Source of the DNA: an uncultured Campylobacter sp.
GTDB lineage: Bacteria > Campylobacterota > Campylobacteria > Campylobacterales > Campylobacteraceae
Reading direction: 5' to 3'
DNA: 55,805 nt
Assembly (NCBI RefSeq): GCF_963526985.1
Contig: NZ_CAURPW010000012.1
Coordinates: forward strand, 1-55,805
A program made the translations under genes and the position numbers. This document shows positions 42,247 to 51,620 of the stretch, one piece after another. The notes beneath the pieces are model-generated. The model made no database searches. It saw only the letters and a list, made by a program, of their open reading frames with translations, and had not been told where the DNA came from. Position 1 is the stretch's first letter, and each line of letters opens with the position of its first letter.

Positions 42247-44202
42247 TCAAAATTTCTTCTTTTTTACGTCTTCTAAGATAACTTTAGCCATATCGTCGAT
42301 CTGCGCCGTTACGTCGTTTGTTACGTTTACTATGGAGATATTTTCGCGCGTGATGTTATCGATGGCGGCTACGGACTCGTTTATCATATTTATCGCGCTA
42401 GTTTGCTCCCTGATGCTCTCGCTCATCTCGTTGATGCTTTGGGCTAGTACGTTTGCGTTAGCTTCGATCTCGCCTAGGCTCTTTTGAGTTCGTTCGGCTA
42501 GTTTGCGTACTTCATCGGCAACTACGGCAAAGCCTCTGCCGTGTTCGCCTGCTCTGGCTGCTTCTATGGCTGCGTTTAGAGCGAGTAAATTTGTCTGATC
42601 GGCGATGTCGCGGATTATGACGATGATGTTTTTGATCTCTTCACTTTGGCGGGTTACGTCCTCGGCCTTTTGGCTAATAGCGCTCATAGAACTAGACATC
42701 TCTTCGACTGCGGCGGCGCTTTCTTGGATGGAGTGGGCTTGCTTGCCTGCGCCGTCGGTTAGATTTTTCATAGACTGGGCTAGGATTTTAGCCTTTTCTT
42801 CTAGCATTTGAGCCTCTTTTAGGCTTTCTCTTAGCATATTGCCCACCGCTTCGCCGGCGCTTTGTATGCCTACTATCATATCTTTTAGATCGCTTTCAAG
42901 CTCCTCTTTTAGCTCGACTTTAGCGGTGTAGTCGTTTTTATTATACGAATTTAGCACTCGCGCGATGTCTTTTAAATTTGACGAGATGGAGCTAAAAAAG
43001 CGGTTTAGCAAGTCTTTTAGCTGCACCAAAGCCGGATTATTAGGATTAGCCTTGATGGTTGCGCCCATGTGGCCTTTTATCATGAGATTTGCGATACCGT
43101 TCATCTCGTCGATTAGGGCGCTATCTTTTTTGATGCCGTTTACGACTTTATCGATATTTTCGTTTATAGCGCGACTCATCATACCAAATTCATCCTGCGT
43201 CGTTACGACTAGTTTTTGCGGAGCTTTGGACTCTTCGTAGGTGACGAATTTAAACGTGTCTTCTAGCTTTTCTTGGATAGTTTTTACCGGGCTTAGAGAT
43301 TTTTTGAGCAAGATATAAACGAAAATCGAAAGCGCCGCGATGAAAAGCGCGGCCAATACGAGCTGAGCCTTTAAAAGCGGCAAAGTGTTTGATGAAAAGG
43401 TATCCGCGCCGATAGCCGCTACTGCTAGCCAGCCTTTATCGTTTATGGCCATTACCTTTGCCGTTACGTTTTCGCCCTTATAGTTGGTGTATGGGATTAG
43501 CCCGTTTTCGTCGAATTTTTTAGCCGCAAACGCCTCGGCTAGATATTTGCTTGCGGGAACGGTTTTATCGACGTTGTTTGGGTCGTTATGCGCTAGCATA
43601 ACTCCGTCTTTATCCATGAGATATACATAGCCGAATTTAGTTTTTCCCATTTCCAGCACGCTTTTTGATAAAGTAGACACGTTTACGTTTACGGCAGCGG
43701 CTCCTACAAATGCGCCGTTTTTATTAACCGGGGAAGCGAATGTTACGACCATTTGACCGTTTGCAGCTGAAGCATAAGGCGCTGTAAAAATCGTTTTTTT
43801 AGCCGATTTTACGTATTTATACCATTCGCGAGTTCGCGGATCGTATCCCTGCGGCACTTCTCCGTTTGAAAAATACGTAGCTCCGTCGGCTTCGTTACCG
43901 TAATAAGCTAGCTCCATGGTCGCTCCGCCGTACGTTTTGGCGTCTTTTATAATATCAAAGACGTCTTGCTCTCGGCCGGTTTGGATATTTGCCGAGAGAA
44001 TAGCAACCTTTTCTTCGTAGCCATCAAAAAACGTATTTATAGTGCTTTTAATGTCTTTTAAAATTTGATCTTGAGTTTGACTAACCAGCTCCACTACTTT
44101 ATCTCGCGCCGTATAGTAGCTCACTGCCGAAATAGCGGCAAAAGACGCGACTAGCGCAACAATAAGCATGGTAGCGATTTTGTTCGTGATGGATTTAAAC
44201 AT
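42247..44202 (-). CDS. Methyl-accepting chemotaxis protein with double Cache sensor
   Basis: The 651-residue receptor has a membrane helix (about 10-30), a periplasmic dCache_1 domain (about 35-275; motifs DPRTREWYKYVKSAKKTIFT and YVYLMDKDGVMLAHNDPNNV), a second membrane helix (about 280-302), a HAMP-like region and the methyl-accepting tip IADQTNLLALNAAIEAARAG. dCache receptors of Campylobacter bind amino or organic acids (Tlp1-like); the ligand here is unknown. TATAAT (minus, 44240-44235) and AAAGGAA precede the ATG. Its signalling domain shares a 170-bp identical block with the NIT receptor. Confidence 0.93.
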   Translation of the reverse strand: MFKSITNKIATMLIVALVASFAAISAVSYYTARDKVVELVSQTQDQILKDIKSTINTFFDGYEEKVAILSANIQTGREQDVFDIIKDAKTYGGATMELAYYGNEADGATYFSNGEVPQGYDPRTREWYKYVKSAKKTIFTAPYASAANGQMVVTFASPVNKNGAFVGAAAVNVNVSTLSKSVLEMGKTKFGYVYLMDKDGVMLAHNDPNNVDKTVPASKYLAEAFAAKKFDENGLIPYTNYKGENVTAKVMAINDKGWLAVAAIGADTFSSNTLPLLKAQLVLAALFIAALSIFVYILLKKSLSPVKTIQEKLEDTFKFVTYEESKAPQKLVVTTQDEFGMMSRAINENIDKVVNGIKKDSALIDEMNGIANLMIKGHMGATIKANPNNPALVQLKDLLNRFFSSISSNLKDIARVLNSYNKNDYTAKVELKEELESDLKDMIVGIQSAGEAVGNMLRESLKEAQMLEEKAKILAQSMKNLTDGAGKQAHSIQESAAAVEEMSSSMSAISQKAEDVTRQSEEIKNIIVIIRDIADQTNLLALNAAIEAARAGEHGRGFAVVADEVRKLAERTQKSLGEIEANANVLAQSINEMSESIREQTSAINMINESVAAIDNITRENISIVNVTNDVTAQIDDMAKVILEDVKKKKF

Positions 44203-44314
44203 CGCTTTTTCCTTTAAATTATTTTTTAATACAGATTATACGACTAATGCGTTAAAAAAATACTTAATGAGCTTATTTGTGCAAAATTTAGAAAAATCGT
44301 CGTATAATTACAGA

Positions 44315-44680
44315 ATGTTTAAAATTTTTAGAATTTATGATTTTATAAAAGACGATGAAAGTAACGATTTTTACGGCGTATTTATCGATAGACTCTATCC
44401 TCGCGGGATAAAAAAAGAGATTTTTAGCTCATTTTTATGGTTAAAGTCCGTCACCCCTTCAAACGAGCTAAGGAAGTGGTTTCATGAGGATAAAGAGGCT
44501 AGATTTAGCGAATTTAGACTTAAATTTAAAACCGAGCTAACGACGGTGGAGGCCAGAGAAGGGATTAAACAACTGCTAAATTTAGCCAAAACGCACGGCA
44601 AAATCGCGTTGCTAACTGCTGCAAAAGACATAAATTTAAGCCACGCGCCTATCATTTTAGAAGCTCTAAAAGCTCGGTAA
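44315..44680 (+). CDS. DUF488-family protein
   Basis: Starting at ATG 44315 gives 121 residues beginning MFKIFRIYDFIKDDESNDFY, followed by DRLYPRGIKKEIF, FHEDKEARFSEFRLKFKTEL and KIALLTAAKDINLSHAPII. These are the DUF488 hallmarks, and this start matches the usual family start. The open frame extends to 44168, overlapping the divergent receptor gene, which I reject. TATAAT at 44303-44308 lies only 6 bp from the ATG, so transcription from it would be leaderless; an ATG at 44267 is the alternative. Function of the family is unknown. Confidence 0.85.
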   Translation: MFKIFRIYDFIKDDESNDFYGVFIDRLYPRGIKKEIFSSFLWLKSVTPSNELRKWFHEDKEARFSEFRLKFKTELTTVEAREGIKQLLNLAKTHGKIALLTAAKDINLSHAPIILEALKAR

Positions 44681-44770
44681 CGCTACGCGGGGTTTTAGAT
44701 TTTGCAGTCAAATTTGCAATTTTAGCAGGACGTGAAGCAAATATTCAAGACAGAATGGGCGTAGTTTAAC

Positions 44771-44837
44771 TTTAAAATTTTAACCCGCGAGGGCACGTAT
44801 ATGAAATACGTAACCGAAGCGGGTTTAAAATTTTAAA
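44771..44837. terminator. Nested inverted repeat between convergent genes (bidirectional terminator)
   Basis: TTTAAAATTTTAACCCGC (44771-44788) is the inverse, bar one base, of 44819-44837. Between them ACGTAT/ATACGT (44795-44811) forms a second small hairpin. The A/T tracts on both outer flanks give each strand a T-rich tail, so it can end both the DUF488 and the RND-operon transcripts. Confidence 0.75.
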
Positions 44838-44849
44838 GCTTGAAATCCG

Positions 44850-47309
44850 TCATTTATGGGGAATTGAGCGGTAAAAGGTTTTGATTAGTGTCGGCAGCAG
44901 CACCAGCGCCCCCAGCAACATCATTATCATAACAAGATCTGTTAAAAGTCCGAAATATATCGTCGGGATAAAGTTGCTAGTTACCATTATGCTAAAGCCG
45001 AGGATAATCGCAAACGAGGTGTAGTACATCGCGTAGCCGATACTTGCGTGCGAGGCCTTGATCGACTCGGCGACGTTTTTGCTGCGAAGCTCGATTTTTA
45101 GACGGTGGATGTAGTGGATGATGTCATCCACGCCGATGCCTATGCTGATAGCCGCTATCGTAATGCTCATGATATCAAGCGGGATACCCATGACGCCCAT
45201 GACGCCAAACACCGCACAAAGCGGGATCAAATTTGACGCGATAGCGATGGCGGCGAGCTTGATGCTTTTAAAAATAATGCAAAAAACGATAAAAAGTGAC
45301 AAGATGACAAAACCGAAAGAATCCACCTGCGAGGCGATGAGGCTTTGAAGGAGGTTGTTATAAAGCACCATCGCGCCGCTAACTTGCACGCTTGCGTTGT
45401 CGTTTGCGATCAAATTTTCTATATCGGTTCTAAGCTCGCGCAAAAACTCGTCCCTGCGTAGCGCGTCGTCACTATCAAGAGTTCGCGCGGTAAAACGCAG
45501 CTCGTTATCTTTTATGCTTACGTATGGGCTTAGGATGATGTCTTTGTATTTTTGCGGGATCTGTTCGTATAGAATCGAGAGCATGAGACCGTCGGCGGGC
45601 TTTTGCGTGATGCGCTCGACGACCTTTACGACGGTGTTTAGGCTGCTGGCGTGTCCGACGAAGCGCTTGTTTTCTAGATAGTTATGTACTTTTTTCGCGA
45701 CGTCGATTTTATGCTGATTAAACCAATACTTATCCTCGTTCGCGCTAGCGGCAAATTCGTCGTCAAATTCGTCTTTAGGCTCGTTTTTGGCCGCGCTTTG
45801 TTCAAATTTAGGCTTGTTAAATTTGATCAATATATCGACCGGCACCGTGCCGCCTAGCTTCGTATCGATCACCTGCATGCCCTTGTGGATTTCGGTCGTA
45901 TCTTTAAAATAGCTTATAAAGCTGTTTTCGACTTTTAGCTTTGAGATGCCGTAAAGCCCAAAAATAAGCACCGCAAGGCTAATCGCGTAAACGGCGCGGC
46001 CGTGATTTAGCGCAAACGCGGCGCAGTGCTTGGTAAAGCTAAATTTATCCTCAAACGTCCTAACGGGAGCAAGCTTTGGCATCAGCGCCGTCACAGACCC
46101 AAATAGCAAAAACGCGAGCGCTAGCGAGATGGAGATCGACGCGCTCATCATGATTCCAAGCATTATGATAGGCTTGATATCAGAAAGCGCAAGCGACAAA
46201 AAGCCGATAACGGTCGTAAATATCGCGAAAAACGACGGACTGGCCTTATCGCGCAGCGTGAGATAGACTAGCTGGCGGTTACCAAGGTGCGGCTTTGTGA
46301 TACAAAACTCGCGGTAGCTCACGATCAGGTGGATGACGACCGAGATAGTGATGATGAGCTGAAGGGCTATGTAGTTTGAGCTAATCACCGTGATCTCCCA
46401 GCCAAAAAACCCAAACAGTCCGCTCGCCCAAATAACGCTAATCACGCAGATAAAAATCGGCATAACGATGTGGCGAATCTGCCTAAAAAACAGCCAAAGG
46501 CAAAAGACCAAAAGTAGCGTTACGCTGATGCCGTATGTCGCAAGATCCGAGCGCACGAAGCTCACCATATCATCGGCGATCATATTTGCCCCGCCTAAAA
46601 ACAAGCTCTCGCCTCCACCAAATTTCACTATAGTCTCGCGGATCTGCTCGATCGCGGCGTGCTCTTTTATACGCGCTTCGTCGCGGTGAGCCTTAAACTG
46701 CGCATTTACGGCACTTAGACGTTGTTTTTGCTCGCTTGTGATGTTGCCATCAATCTTGGCGTTTAGCAGAGCATTTCGCTCGTTTAGTATGCTTTGATAC
46801 TTTTCGTCGGTCTTTAAATTTAGCACGATCGCCGTAGTTTTTAGATCGCGACTAACGAGGTTGTTCGTGTATAGCGGACTGTTCGCAAACTCGCGTCGCA
46901 CCAAGGTTTTGTTTATATCGGCATCGGCAAGGCTTGGCACGTGCTTAACCAGCTCGCCAAGATCGTTAGTTCCGCTTTGAAGCAGCGGGATGTTTAGTAC
47001 CGAAATGACGCTTGAAACAAGCTCGTTTTTTTCAAGTTCGCGGCTTAAATTTTCTATCTTTTTAAGCGTAGAGGGGGCGAGCAAATCGTCTTTTGGCGTG
47101 TAGGCTATAACTAGGTAGTTTGGGCTAACGTAGCGTTTAGAAACATCTCTAAAGACGGCTAGATCTTTATCGTTTTCAAGTAGCAACGTCTCGGTAGAGG
47201 CGTCCACCTCGAGCTTGGCGCTAAAATATCCAAAAACCAGCGTCGCAGCTAGCACGCCCGCGATAACGCTTTTTGGAAAGTCGACGATAAATTTAAAAAT
47301 CCGCTTCAT
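44850..47309 (-). CDS. RND-superfamily exporter (HAE3/MMPL type) of the VacJ-Ttg2D operon
   Basis: This 819-residue protein has the RND layout of about twelve membrane helices in two halves, with large loops after helices 1 and 7. Markers are ALQLIITISVVIHLIVSYRE (about 323-342) and AISIGIGVDDIIHYIHRLK in the second half. It belongs to the hydrophobe/amphiphile exporter-3 group (HpnN/MmpL-like), which moves lipids or hopanoids. It follows the Ttg2D gene by 7 bp. In this arrangement the RND protein may replace the MlaFEB ABC transporter in trafficking phospholipids to or from the outer membrane; that role is inferred from gene order. Confidence 0.9.
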   Translation of the reverse strand: MKRIFKFIVDFPKSVIAGVLAATLVFGYFSAKLEVDASTETLLLENDKDLAVFRDVSKRYVSPNYLVIAYTPKDDLLAPSTLKKIENLSRELEKNELVSSVISVLNIPLLQSGTNDLGELVKHVPSLADADINKTLVRREFANSPLYTNNLVSRDLKTTAIVLNLKTDEKYQSILNERNALLNAKIDGNITSEQKQRLSAVNAQFKAHRDEARIKEHAAIEQIRETIVKFGGGESLFLGGANMIADDMVSFVRSDLATYGISVTLLLVFCLWLFFRQIRHIVMPIFICVISVIWASGLFGFFGWEITVISSNYIALQLIITISVVIHLIVSYREFCITKPHLGNRQLVYLTLRDKASPSFFAIFTTVIGFLSLALSDIKPIIMLGIMMSASISISLALAFLLFGSVTALMPKLAPVRTFEDKFSFTKHCAAFALNHGRAVYAISLAVLIFGLYGISKLKVENSFISYFKDTTEIHKGMQVIDTKLGGTVPVDILIKFNKPKFEQSAAKNEPKDEFDDEFAASANEDKYWFNQHKIDVAKKVHNYLENKRFVGHASSLNTVVKVVERITQKPADGLMLSILYEQIPQKYKDIILSPYVSIKDNELRFTARTLDSDDALRRDEFLRELRTDIENLIANDNASVQVSGAMVLYNNLLQSLIASQVDSFGFVILSLFIVFCIIFKSIKLAAIAIASNLIPLCAVFGVMGVMGIPLDIMSITIAAISIGIGVDDIIHYIHRLKIELRSKNVAESIKASHASIGYAMYYTSFAIILGFSIMVTSNFIPTIYFGLLTDLVMIMMLLGALVLLPTLIKTFYRSIPHK

Positions 47310-47316
47310 CAGCGCC

Positions 47317-47904
47317 TTATTGCGGGGCTTGGACGGAGTTTAGCTTGCTAAGCAAATTTTCAAAACTCTCGTTTTCCATCAGGCTGTCAAACTGGCTACG
47401 GTAGGTCTGGATGATGCTAACGCCTAAAATTTCGACGTCGTAGATGAGCCAGCCGCGCTCTTTGGCGTTATAAAATTTATACGTAAAGCCGTAGTTTTTA
47501 CCGTCCTCTCCGACTAAATCGGCATTTAGGTAGTAGCGATTTTCGTTCGGCTTGGTCGCGTCTTTAAAATTTATGGTTTGGTTTTTGTAGCTTAAAAGCT
47601 TATCGACGTAGCTTGATTTTAATCTCTCTTCAAAAGCTTTGTTAAATTTGGTCTTTTGCTCGGCGCTTAGGTTGTTGTAGCGCTTGCTTAGAGCGATCTT
47701 AGACATCTGTTCGTAGTCGAAATACGGATCGAAAACGGCGAAAATTTTACTTATTTTCTCGTCTTTGCTTAAATTTGCGTTTTTTAGCACCTCGATAGCG
47801 TCTTGCGTCGCTTTTTGCATCGTAGGCTTTATCTGCTCTTCGCTGATCGCAAAGAGGCTAACCGCGCTAAAAAGCGCAAGTAGGATGATTTTTAAAAACT
47901 TCAT
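47317..47904 (-). CDS. MlaC/Ttg2D-like periplasmic lipid-binding protein
   Basis: The 195-residue protein has a signal peptide (MKFLKIILLALFSAVSLFA) and the Tol_Tol_Ttg2 domain: IFAVFDPYFDYEQMSKIALS, LSAEQKTKFNKAFEERLKSS, and GWLIYDVEILGVSIIQTYRSQ. MlaC ferries phospholipids across the periplasm. It lies one base after the VacJ gene and 7 bp before the RND gene. Confidence 0.93.
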   Translation of the reverse strand: MKFLKIILLALFSAVSLFAISEEQIKPTMQKATQDAIEVLKNANLSKDEKISKIFAVFDPYFDYEQMSKIALSKRYNNLSAEQKTKFNKAFEERLKSSYVDKLLSYKNQTINFKDATKPNENRYYLNADLVGEDGKNYGFTYKFYNAKERGWLIYDVEILGVSIIQTYRSQFDSLMENESFENLLSKLNSVQAPQ

Positions 47905-47905
47905 T

Positions 47906-48607
47906 TTATTCCTTTATTAAATGATTTCGGCGCTGTTCATATGCGTCGCGTAGAAACGGATACAGATCGATCGCGTCTTTTTTAAGCTCGTCGTAAGCGT
48001 TTGGGTGCAAAGATAAGAGATTGCCTTGCCTAAAAGACTTTATCGCAAACGAATCTAGCATCGGTTTTACGTAGCTAACGGGATCTAGGTAATAGTCCCC
48101 GACCATGCCTGCCATATCGCGTAAATTTGAAGGCCCCAAAAACGGCAAAACCACGTGAAATCCGCTGCCTACGCCCCAGTAGCCTAGCGTCTGACCCAAG
48201 TCTTCGTCGTGGCGTTGCAGATTATAGTATTTAGCGCCGTCGGTTAGCCCGCCAAAGCCGATGATCGTATTTGCCAAAAATCTTAGCGTTTCTTCGCCCG
48301 CCTCGCTAAATTTAAGCTGTAAGACGTTATTTACGAATCGGACTGGATATAAAAGGTTATCAAAAAAATTTCCCGCGGCGGTTCTTGCGGCTTCGGGCAC
48401 CACGTAGTTGTATCCTTTTACCGCGGGATGGATGGCGTTTACATACATAAAATCGTTAAAACCGGTCATCATTCTATTATAACCGCTAAGCGGATCGAAA
48501 ATCTCGCTAGGCTGCGTAAATTCGTCGTCAAATTCGCCCTTTTCTTGCGTTTGTTCGGCAAAAACGCAACTAAAAACGAGCAAAAAAGAGAGTAAAAATT
48601 TTCTCAT
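47906..48607 (-). CDS. VacJ/MlaA-family outer-membrane lipid asymmetry protein
   Basis: ATG 48607 with GGAG seven bases upstream is preferred over the ATG at 48625, because it begins directly with the signal peptide MRKFLLSFLLVFSCVFA. The mature domain is MlaA: FDPLSGYNRMMTGFNDFMYV, GNFFDNLLYPVRFVNNVLQL, TIIGFGGLTDGAKY, and GFHVVLPFLGPSNLRD. MlaA draws misplaced phospholipids from the outer leaflet. The cysteine in VFSC is a weak lipobox (Phe at -2), so lipidation is uncertain. First gene of the operon. Confidence 0.93.
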   Translation of the reverse strand: MRKFLLSFLLVFSCVFAEQTQEKGEFDDEFTQPSEIFDPLSGYNRMMTGFNDFMYVNAIHPAVKGYNYVVPEAARTAAGNFFDNLLYPVRFVNNVLQLKFSEAGEETLRFLANTIIGFGGLTDGAKYYNLQRHDEDLGQTLGYWGVGSGFHVVLPFLGPSNLRDMAGMVGDYYLDPVSYVKPMLDSFAIKSFRQGNLLSLHPNAYDELKKDAIDLYPFLRDAYEQRRNHLIKE

Positions 48608-48728
48608 CAAATCTCCGAATTTCAAGTCTGCAAAGGCAGTAATCTAGGATTTTATCTCAATGTAGCTTTTAAATTTATAAATTTCAAAATGCCCGGTATT
48701 ACGAAGTTTATTTAAGTTATTTTTCATA

Positions 48729-48742
48729 TATATTTAAATATA
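48729..48742. promoter_or_regulatory. Palindrome TATATTTAAATATA upstream of the mod operon
   Basis: A perfect 14-bp palindrome 48 bp before the modE start. ModE operators are AT-rich palindromes with TAT/ATA arms near mod promoters, so this is a candidate autoregulatory site. AT richness alone makes chance occurrence possible. Confidence 0.4.
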
Positions 48743-48790
48743 CTTCCTAGCAAATTATTTTTTTATATTTATAAAATTTGGGGGATTTTC

Positions 48791-49573
48791 ATGAAAGCAG
48801 ACGTTAGTTTAGAGCTATTTTTAGACGGCGGAGCATCGGTGCTGGCTAAGCATATAGAGCTTTTAAAGGCCGTCGAACACACCAAAAGCATAACCAAAGC
48901 CGCCGAATACGTCGGCATCTCGTACAAAAACGCATGGGACAGCCTGGACGCGCTAAATAACCGCTCGGACGAACCGCTAATCGCAAGAGCCGAAGGCAAC
49001 AAGAAAAATAGCGGCTCGGAGCTCACTGCGTACGGCAAAAAGATGATCGCGCTATACGACGCGATGCTAGAGAGCCAAAAGATATTTTTAGAAAAAGTTT
49101 GTTCAAATATAAACGTCGATACGAATGAAATTTTAAATTTACAGCGCATGAGCATGAGTTTGAGCGCTAGAAACCAACTAAGCTGCGAGATCACGGACGT
49201 AAAAACGGGCGCGGTAAATTCGCAAATAAGTGCCAAACTCTCAAACGGCGAAATTTTACGCGCTAACGTCACGGTCGAGTCTGAAAAAAATCTAAATTTA
49301 AAAGTTGGCAAAAAGGTCGTATTTATCTTTAAAGCTCCAAGCGTAATGCTAGCAAAAGAAGAAAATTTAAAACTAAGCGCTGCAAATTTACTAAAAGGGC
49401 GCGTTATCGAGGCTAAAATCGGCTCCGTAAACGCCGAAATCGTGCTAGAAATCAGCAATCATCAGACGATAACCTCTATCATCACCAAAGAAAGCGCGAT
49501 GCAAATGCGCATAGGCGTGGGCGACGAGCTCACCGCTATAATCAAAGCAAGTCAGATCATAATAGGAGTATAA
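48791..49573 (+). CDS. modE: ModE-like molybdate/tungstate-responsive regulator
   Basis: The 260-residue protein has an N-terminal LysR-type winged helix (residues 15-100; HIELLKAVEHTKSITKAAEY and GISYKNAWDSLDALNNRS) and two C-terminal Mop/TOBE oxyanion-binding domains (about 122-188, 193-260; ARNQLSCEITDVKTGAVNSQ, GRVIEAKIGSVNAEIVLEIS). ModE binds Mo/W oxyanions and represses the transporter operon. GGGGG at the ribosome site is strong. Two bases separate it from modA, so regulator and transporter share a transcript. Confidence 0.93.
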   Translation: MKADVSLELFLDGGASVLAKHIELLKAVEHTKSITKAAEYVGISYKNAWDSLDALNNRSDEPLIARAEGNKKNSGSELTAYGKKMIALYDAMLESQKIFLEKVCSNINVDTNEILNLQRMSMSLSARNQLSCEITDVKTGAVNSQISAKLSNGEILRANVTVESEKNLNLKVGKKVVFIFKAPSVMLAKEENLKLSAANLLKGRVIEAKIGSVNAEIVLEISNHQTITSIITKESAMQMRIGVGDELTAIIKASQIIIGV

Positions 49574-49575
49574 AA

Positions 49576-50322
49576 ATGAAAAAAACATTTTTTTCGTTAG
49601 TCGTCGCGGCCATAGCCGCTTTTCATCTAAACGCGGGCGAGATCAACGTATTTGCCGCAGCAAACGTCACTTACGCGTTTGACGAGCTAAAAACGGAGTT
49701 TGCCAAATCAAATCCCGACACCAAAGTAACCGTCACGCTAGGAGCTAGCGGCGCGCTATCTACCCAGGTCAAAAACGGCGCTCCGGCAGATATTTTCATG
49801 GCTGCGAATATGAAATTCGTAGAGGATCTATACGATACTAAATTTGCCGTAACCAAGCCCGTAGTATACGCTCAGGGTGCACTTGCGCTATTTACGATCA
49901 GAGATATCGATCTAGCTAAGGGTATAAACGCGGTAGAAGGCCTAAAAGCCATCGCGATCGCAAACCCCGAAACCGCTCCGTACGGCAAAGCTAGCGTCGA
50001 AGCTCTAAAAAAAGCGGGTATCTACGATAAAGTCGAGAAAAACATCATCCTAGCAAAATCTATCGGCGAAGCTTTGAGCCAAGCTCTAAGCGCTGCTGAT
50101 GTAGGATTTATCGCGGCTTCTGCGATGTACGATAAAAAAATGGCCGAGTACAAAGAGGGTAAAAACTTCATCCTTATAGATCCCGCGCTTTACACCCCGA
50201 TCGACCAAGGCATGGTTATCCTAAAACACGGCGAAAACAATCCTGAAGCAAAAGCTTTCTACGACTTCATCAGAAGCGACCGCGCGAAGGAAATCTTTAG
50301 AAAATTCGGATACAACATCTAA
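49576..50322 (+). CDS. modA: Molybdate/tungstate-binding periplasmic protein
   Basis: This 248-residue protein has a signal peptide (MKKTFFSLVVAAIAAFHLNA), then the ModA pattern: INVFAAANVTYAFDELKTEF, VTLGASGALSTQVKNGAPAD, and DVGFIAASAMYDKK. It delivers molybdate or tungstate to ModB; which one is preferred cannot be read from sequence. It sits 2 bp after modE and abuts the next gene. Confidence 0.95.
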   Translation: MKKTFFSLVVAAIAAFHLNAGEINVFAAANVTYAFDELKTEFAKSNPDTKVTVTLGASGALSTQVKNGAPADIFMAANMKFVEDLYDTKFAVTKPVVYAQGALALFTIRDIDLAKGINAVEGLKAIAIANPETAPYGKASVEALKKAGIYDKVEKNIILAKSIGEALSQALSAADVGFIAASAMYDKKMAEYKEGKNFILIDPALYTPIDQGMVILKHGENNPEAKAFYDFIRSDRAKEIFRKFGYNI

Positions 50323-50703
50323 ATGATAAAGGCTAAAATTTCGGCGATAGAGCAAAATGACGGCGTTAGCGTTTTTGAGTTTAGCGCCGAAAATTTAAGC
50401 CTAAAAATGCTCTCTTTGGAAAATCTGCAAAATTTAAAAATTGGCGACGAAGTTCGGCTAGGCTTTAAAAGCTCGGACGTATTCGTCGCTACTTCCCCGC
50501 TTTTAAACTGCTCGGTCTCAAACGAGATAAAAGCGCAAATTTCAGATATCGAGCAAGGGCAAATCACGAGCTCGCTGCATCTAAACGCGGGCAAATTTGA
50601 GTTTGAAAGCATTATCTCGACATCATCGCTAAAGCGGCTAAATTTAGCACCGGGTAATCAAATTTACGCCTACGTCAAGGCAACCTCGCTCTACATCGCA
50701 TGA
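50323..50703 (+). CDS. Mop/TOBE-domain oxyanion-binding protein
   Basis: The 126-residue protein is two diverged Mop/TOBE units (about 1-62 and 64-126; MIKAKISAIEQNDGVSVFEF and EIKAQISDIEQGQITSSLHL). Such molbindins store or buffer molybdate/tungstate. Its ATG follows the modA stop directly, and its end overlaps modC by 4 bp. The TOBE-like segment in ModC's own C-terminus is separate from it. Confidence 0.85.
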   Translation: MIKAKISAIEQNDGVSVFEFSAENLSLKMLSLENLQNLKIGDEVRLGFKSSDVFVATSPLLNCSVSNEIKAQISDIEQGQITSSLHLNAGKFEFESIISTSSLKRLNLAPGNQIYAYVKATSLYIA

Positions 50704-51620
50704 TAGAACTAAACTGCATAAAAAGCCTAAACGGCGCAAACGGAAAATTTGATCTAGACGTAAATTTGAACGTAAAAAAGGGCGAATTCGTCGCCTTGTA
50801 CGGCAAAAGCGGCAGCGGCAAAACTACGCTACTGCGGCTAATCGCGGGCTTTGAAACGCCTGATAGCGGAGCGATAAAAGCGGGCGGAAGAACGCTTTTT
50901 GACGGTAAAAACTTCGCTCCGCCGCAAAGCCGAAATATCGGGTTTTTATTTCAAGACTACGCGCTTTTTCCAAATATGAACGTGATAAAAAACCTGCTTT
51001 TTGCAAACGACGACGTAAATTTAGCCCGCAAGCTGCTGGGTCTTGTCGAGATGAGCTCGCTAGAAAACGCCGCCATCTCGCAGCTCTCGGGCGGTCAAAA
51101 GCAGCGCGCCGCCCTAGCTCGCGCCCTAATGCGAAAGCCAGAAATTTTACTACTCGACGAGCCGCTCTCGGCCCTTGATAACGCCATGCGCGAAAAACTG
51201 CAAGACTACCTAGCCAAGGTGCACTCCGAGTTTGATATGACGACGATTTTGGTTAGTCACGACGTCGCGGAGATCTACAAACTTGCCTCAAAAGTTTTCG
51301 TACTAGAGGGCGGTAAAATCGCGCAAGAAGGCAGCCCTGGCGAGATATTTTTGCGCCACAGCGGCTCGCAGAAATTTAGCCTGCCGGCAAAAATTTTAGA
51401 GATCTCAAAGCGCGACGCCATCTACGTAGCCGTAGTCTCCGTCGGTCAGCAGCTTTGCGAAGTGGCTCTAAGCGCCGCAGAAGCTGCAAATTTAAAATCA
51501 GGCGACGAAGCGTCGATAAGCGCCAAGGCGTTTGGGCTAAATTTACAAAAAAACGGTAGCGAAAACGACAAATTTGACGACCCAAGCGGCGAAATTTACG
51601 CGCAAAGCGAGCCAAAATGA
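50700..51620 (+). CDS. modC: Molybdate/tungstate ABC transporter ATPase
   Basis: This 306-residue ATPase has Walker A GKSGSGKTT (about 35-43), signature LSGGQKQRAALARALM (about 129-144), Walker B ILLLDEPLSAL, and the switch histidine in LVSHDVAEIY. A short TOBE-like C-terminus follows (SLPAKILEISKRDAIYVAVV). It powers ModB. Four-base ATGA overlaps with the genes on both sides show tight coupling. Confidence 0.95.
   Translation: MIELNCIKSLNGANGKFDLDVNLNVKKGEFVALYGKSGSGKTTLLRLIAGFETPDSGAIKAGGRTLFDGKNFAPPQSRNIGFLFQDYALFPNMNVIKNLLFANDDVNLARKLLGLVEMSSLENAAISQLSGGQKQRAALARALMRKPEILLLDEPLSALDNAMREKLQDYLAKVHSEFDMTTILVSHDVAEIYKLASKVFVLEGGKIAQEGSPGEIFLRHSGSQKFSLPAKILEISKRDAIYVAVVSVGQQLCEVALSAAEAANLKSGDEASISAKAFGLNLQKNGSENDKFDDPSGEIYAQSEPK

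Noticed and set aside
48769..49458. 229-codon minus-strand frame opposite modE
   Set aside because: It lies wholly antisense to modE, which has clear ModE and Mop domains; the antisense protein is low-complexity Ser/Phe-rich shadow.
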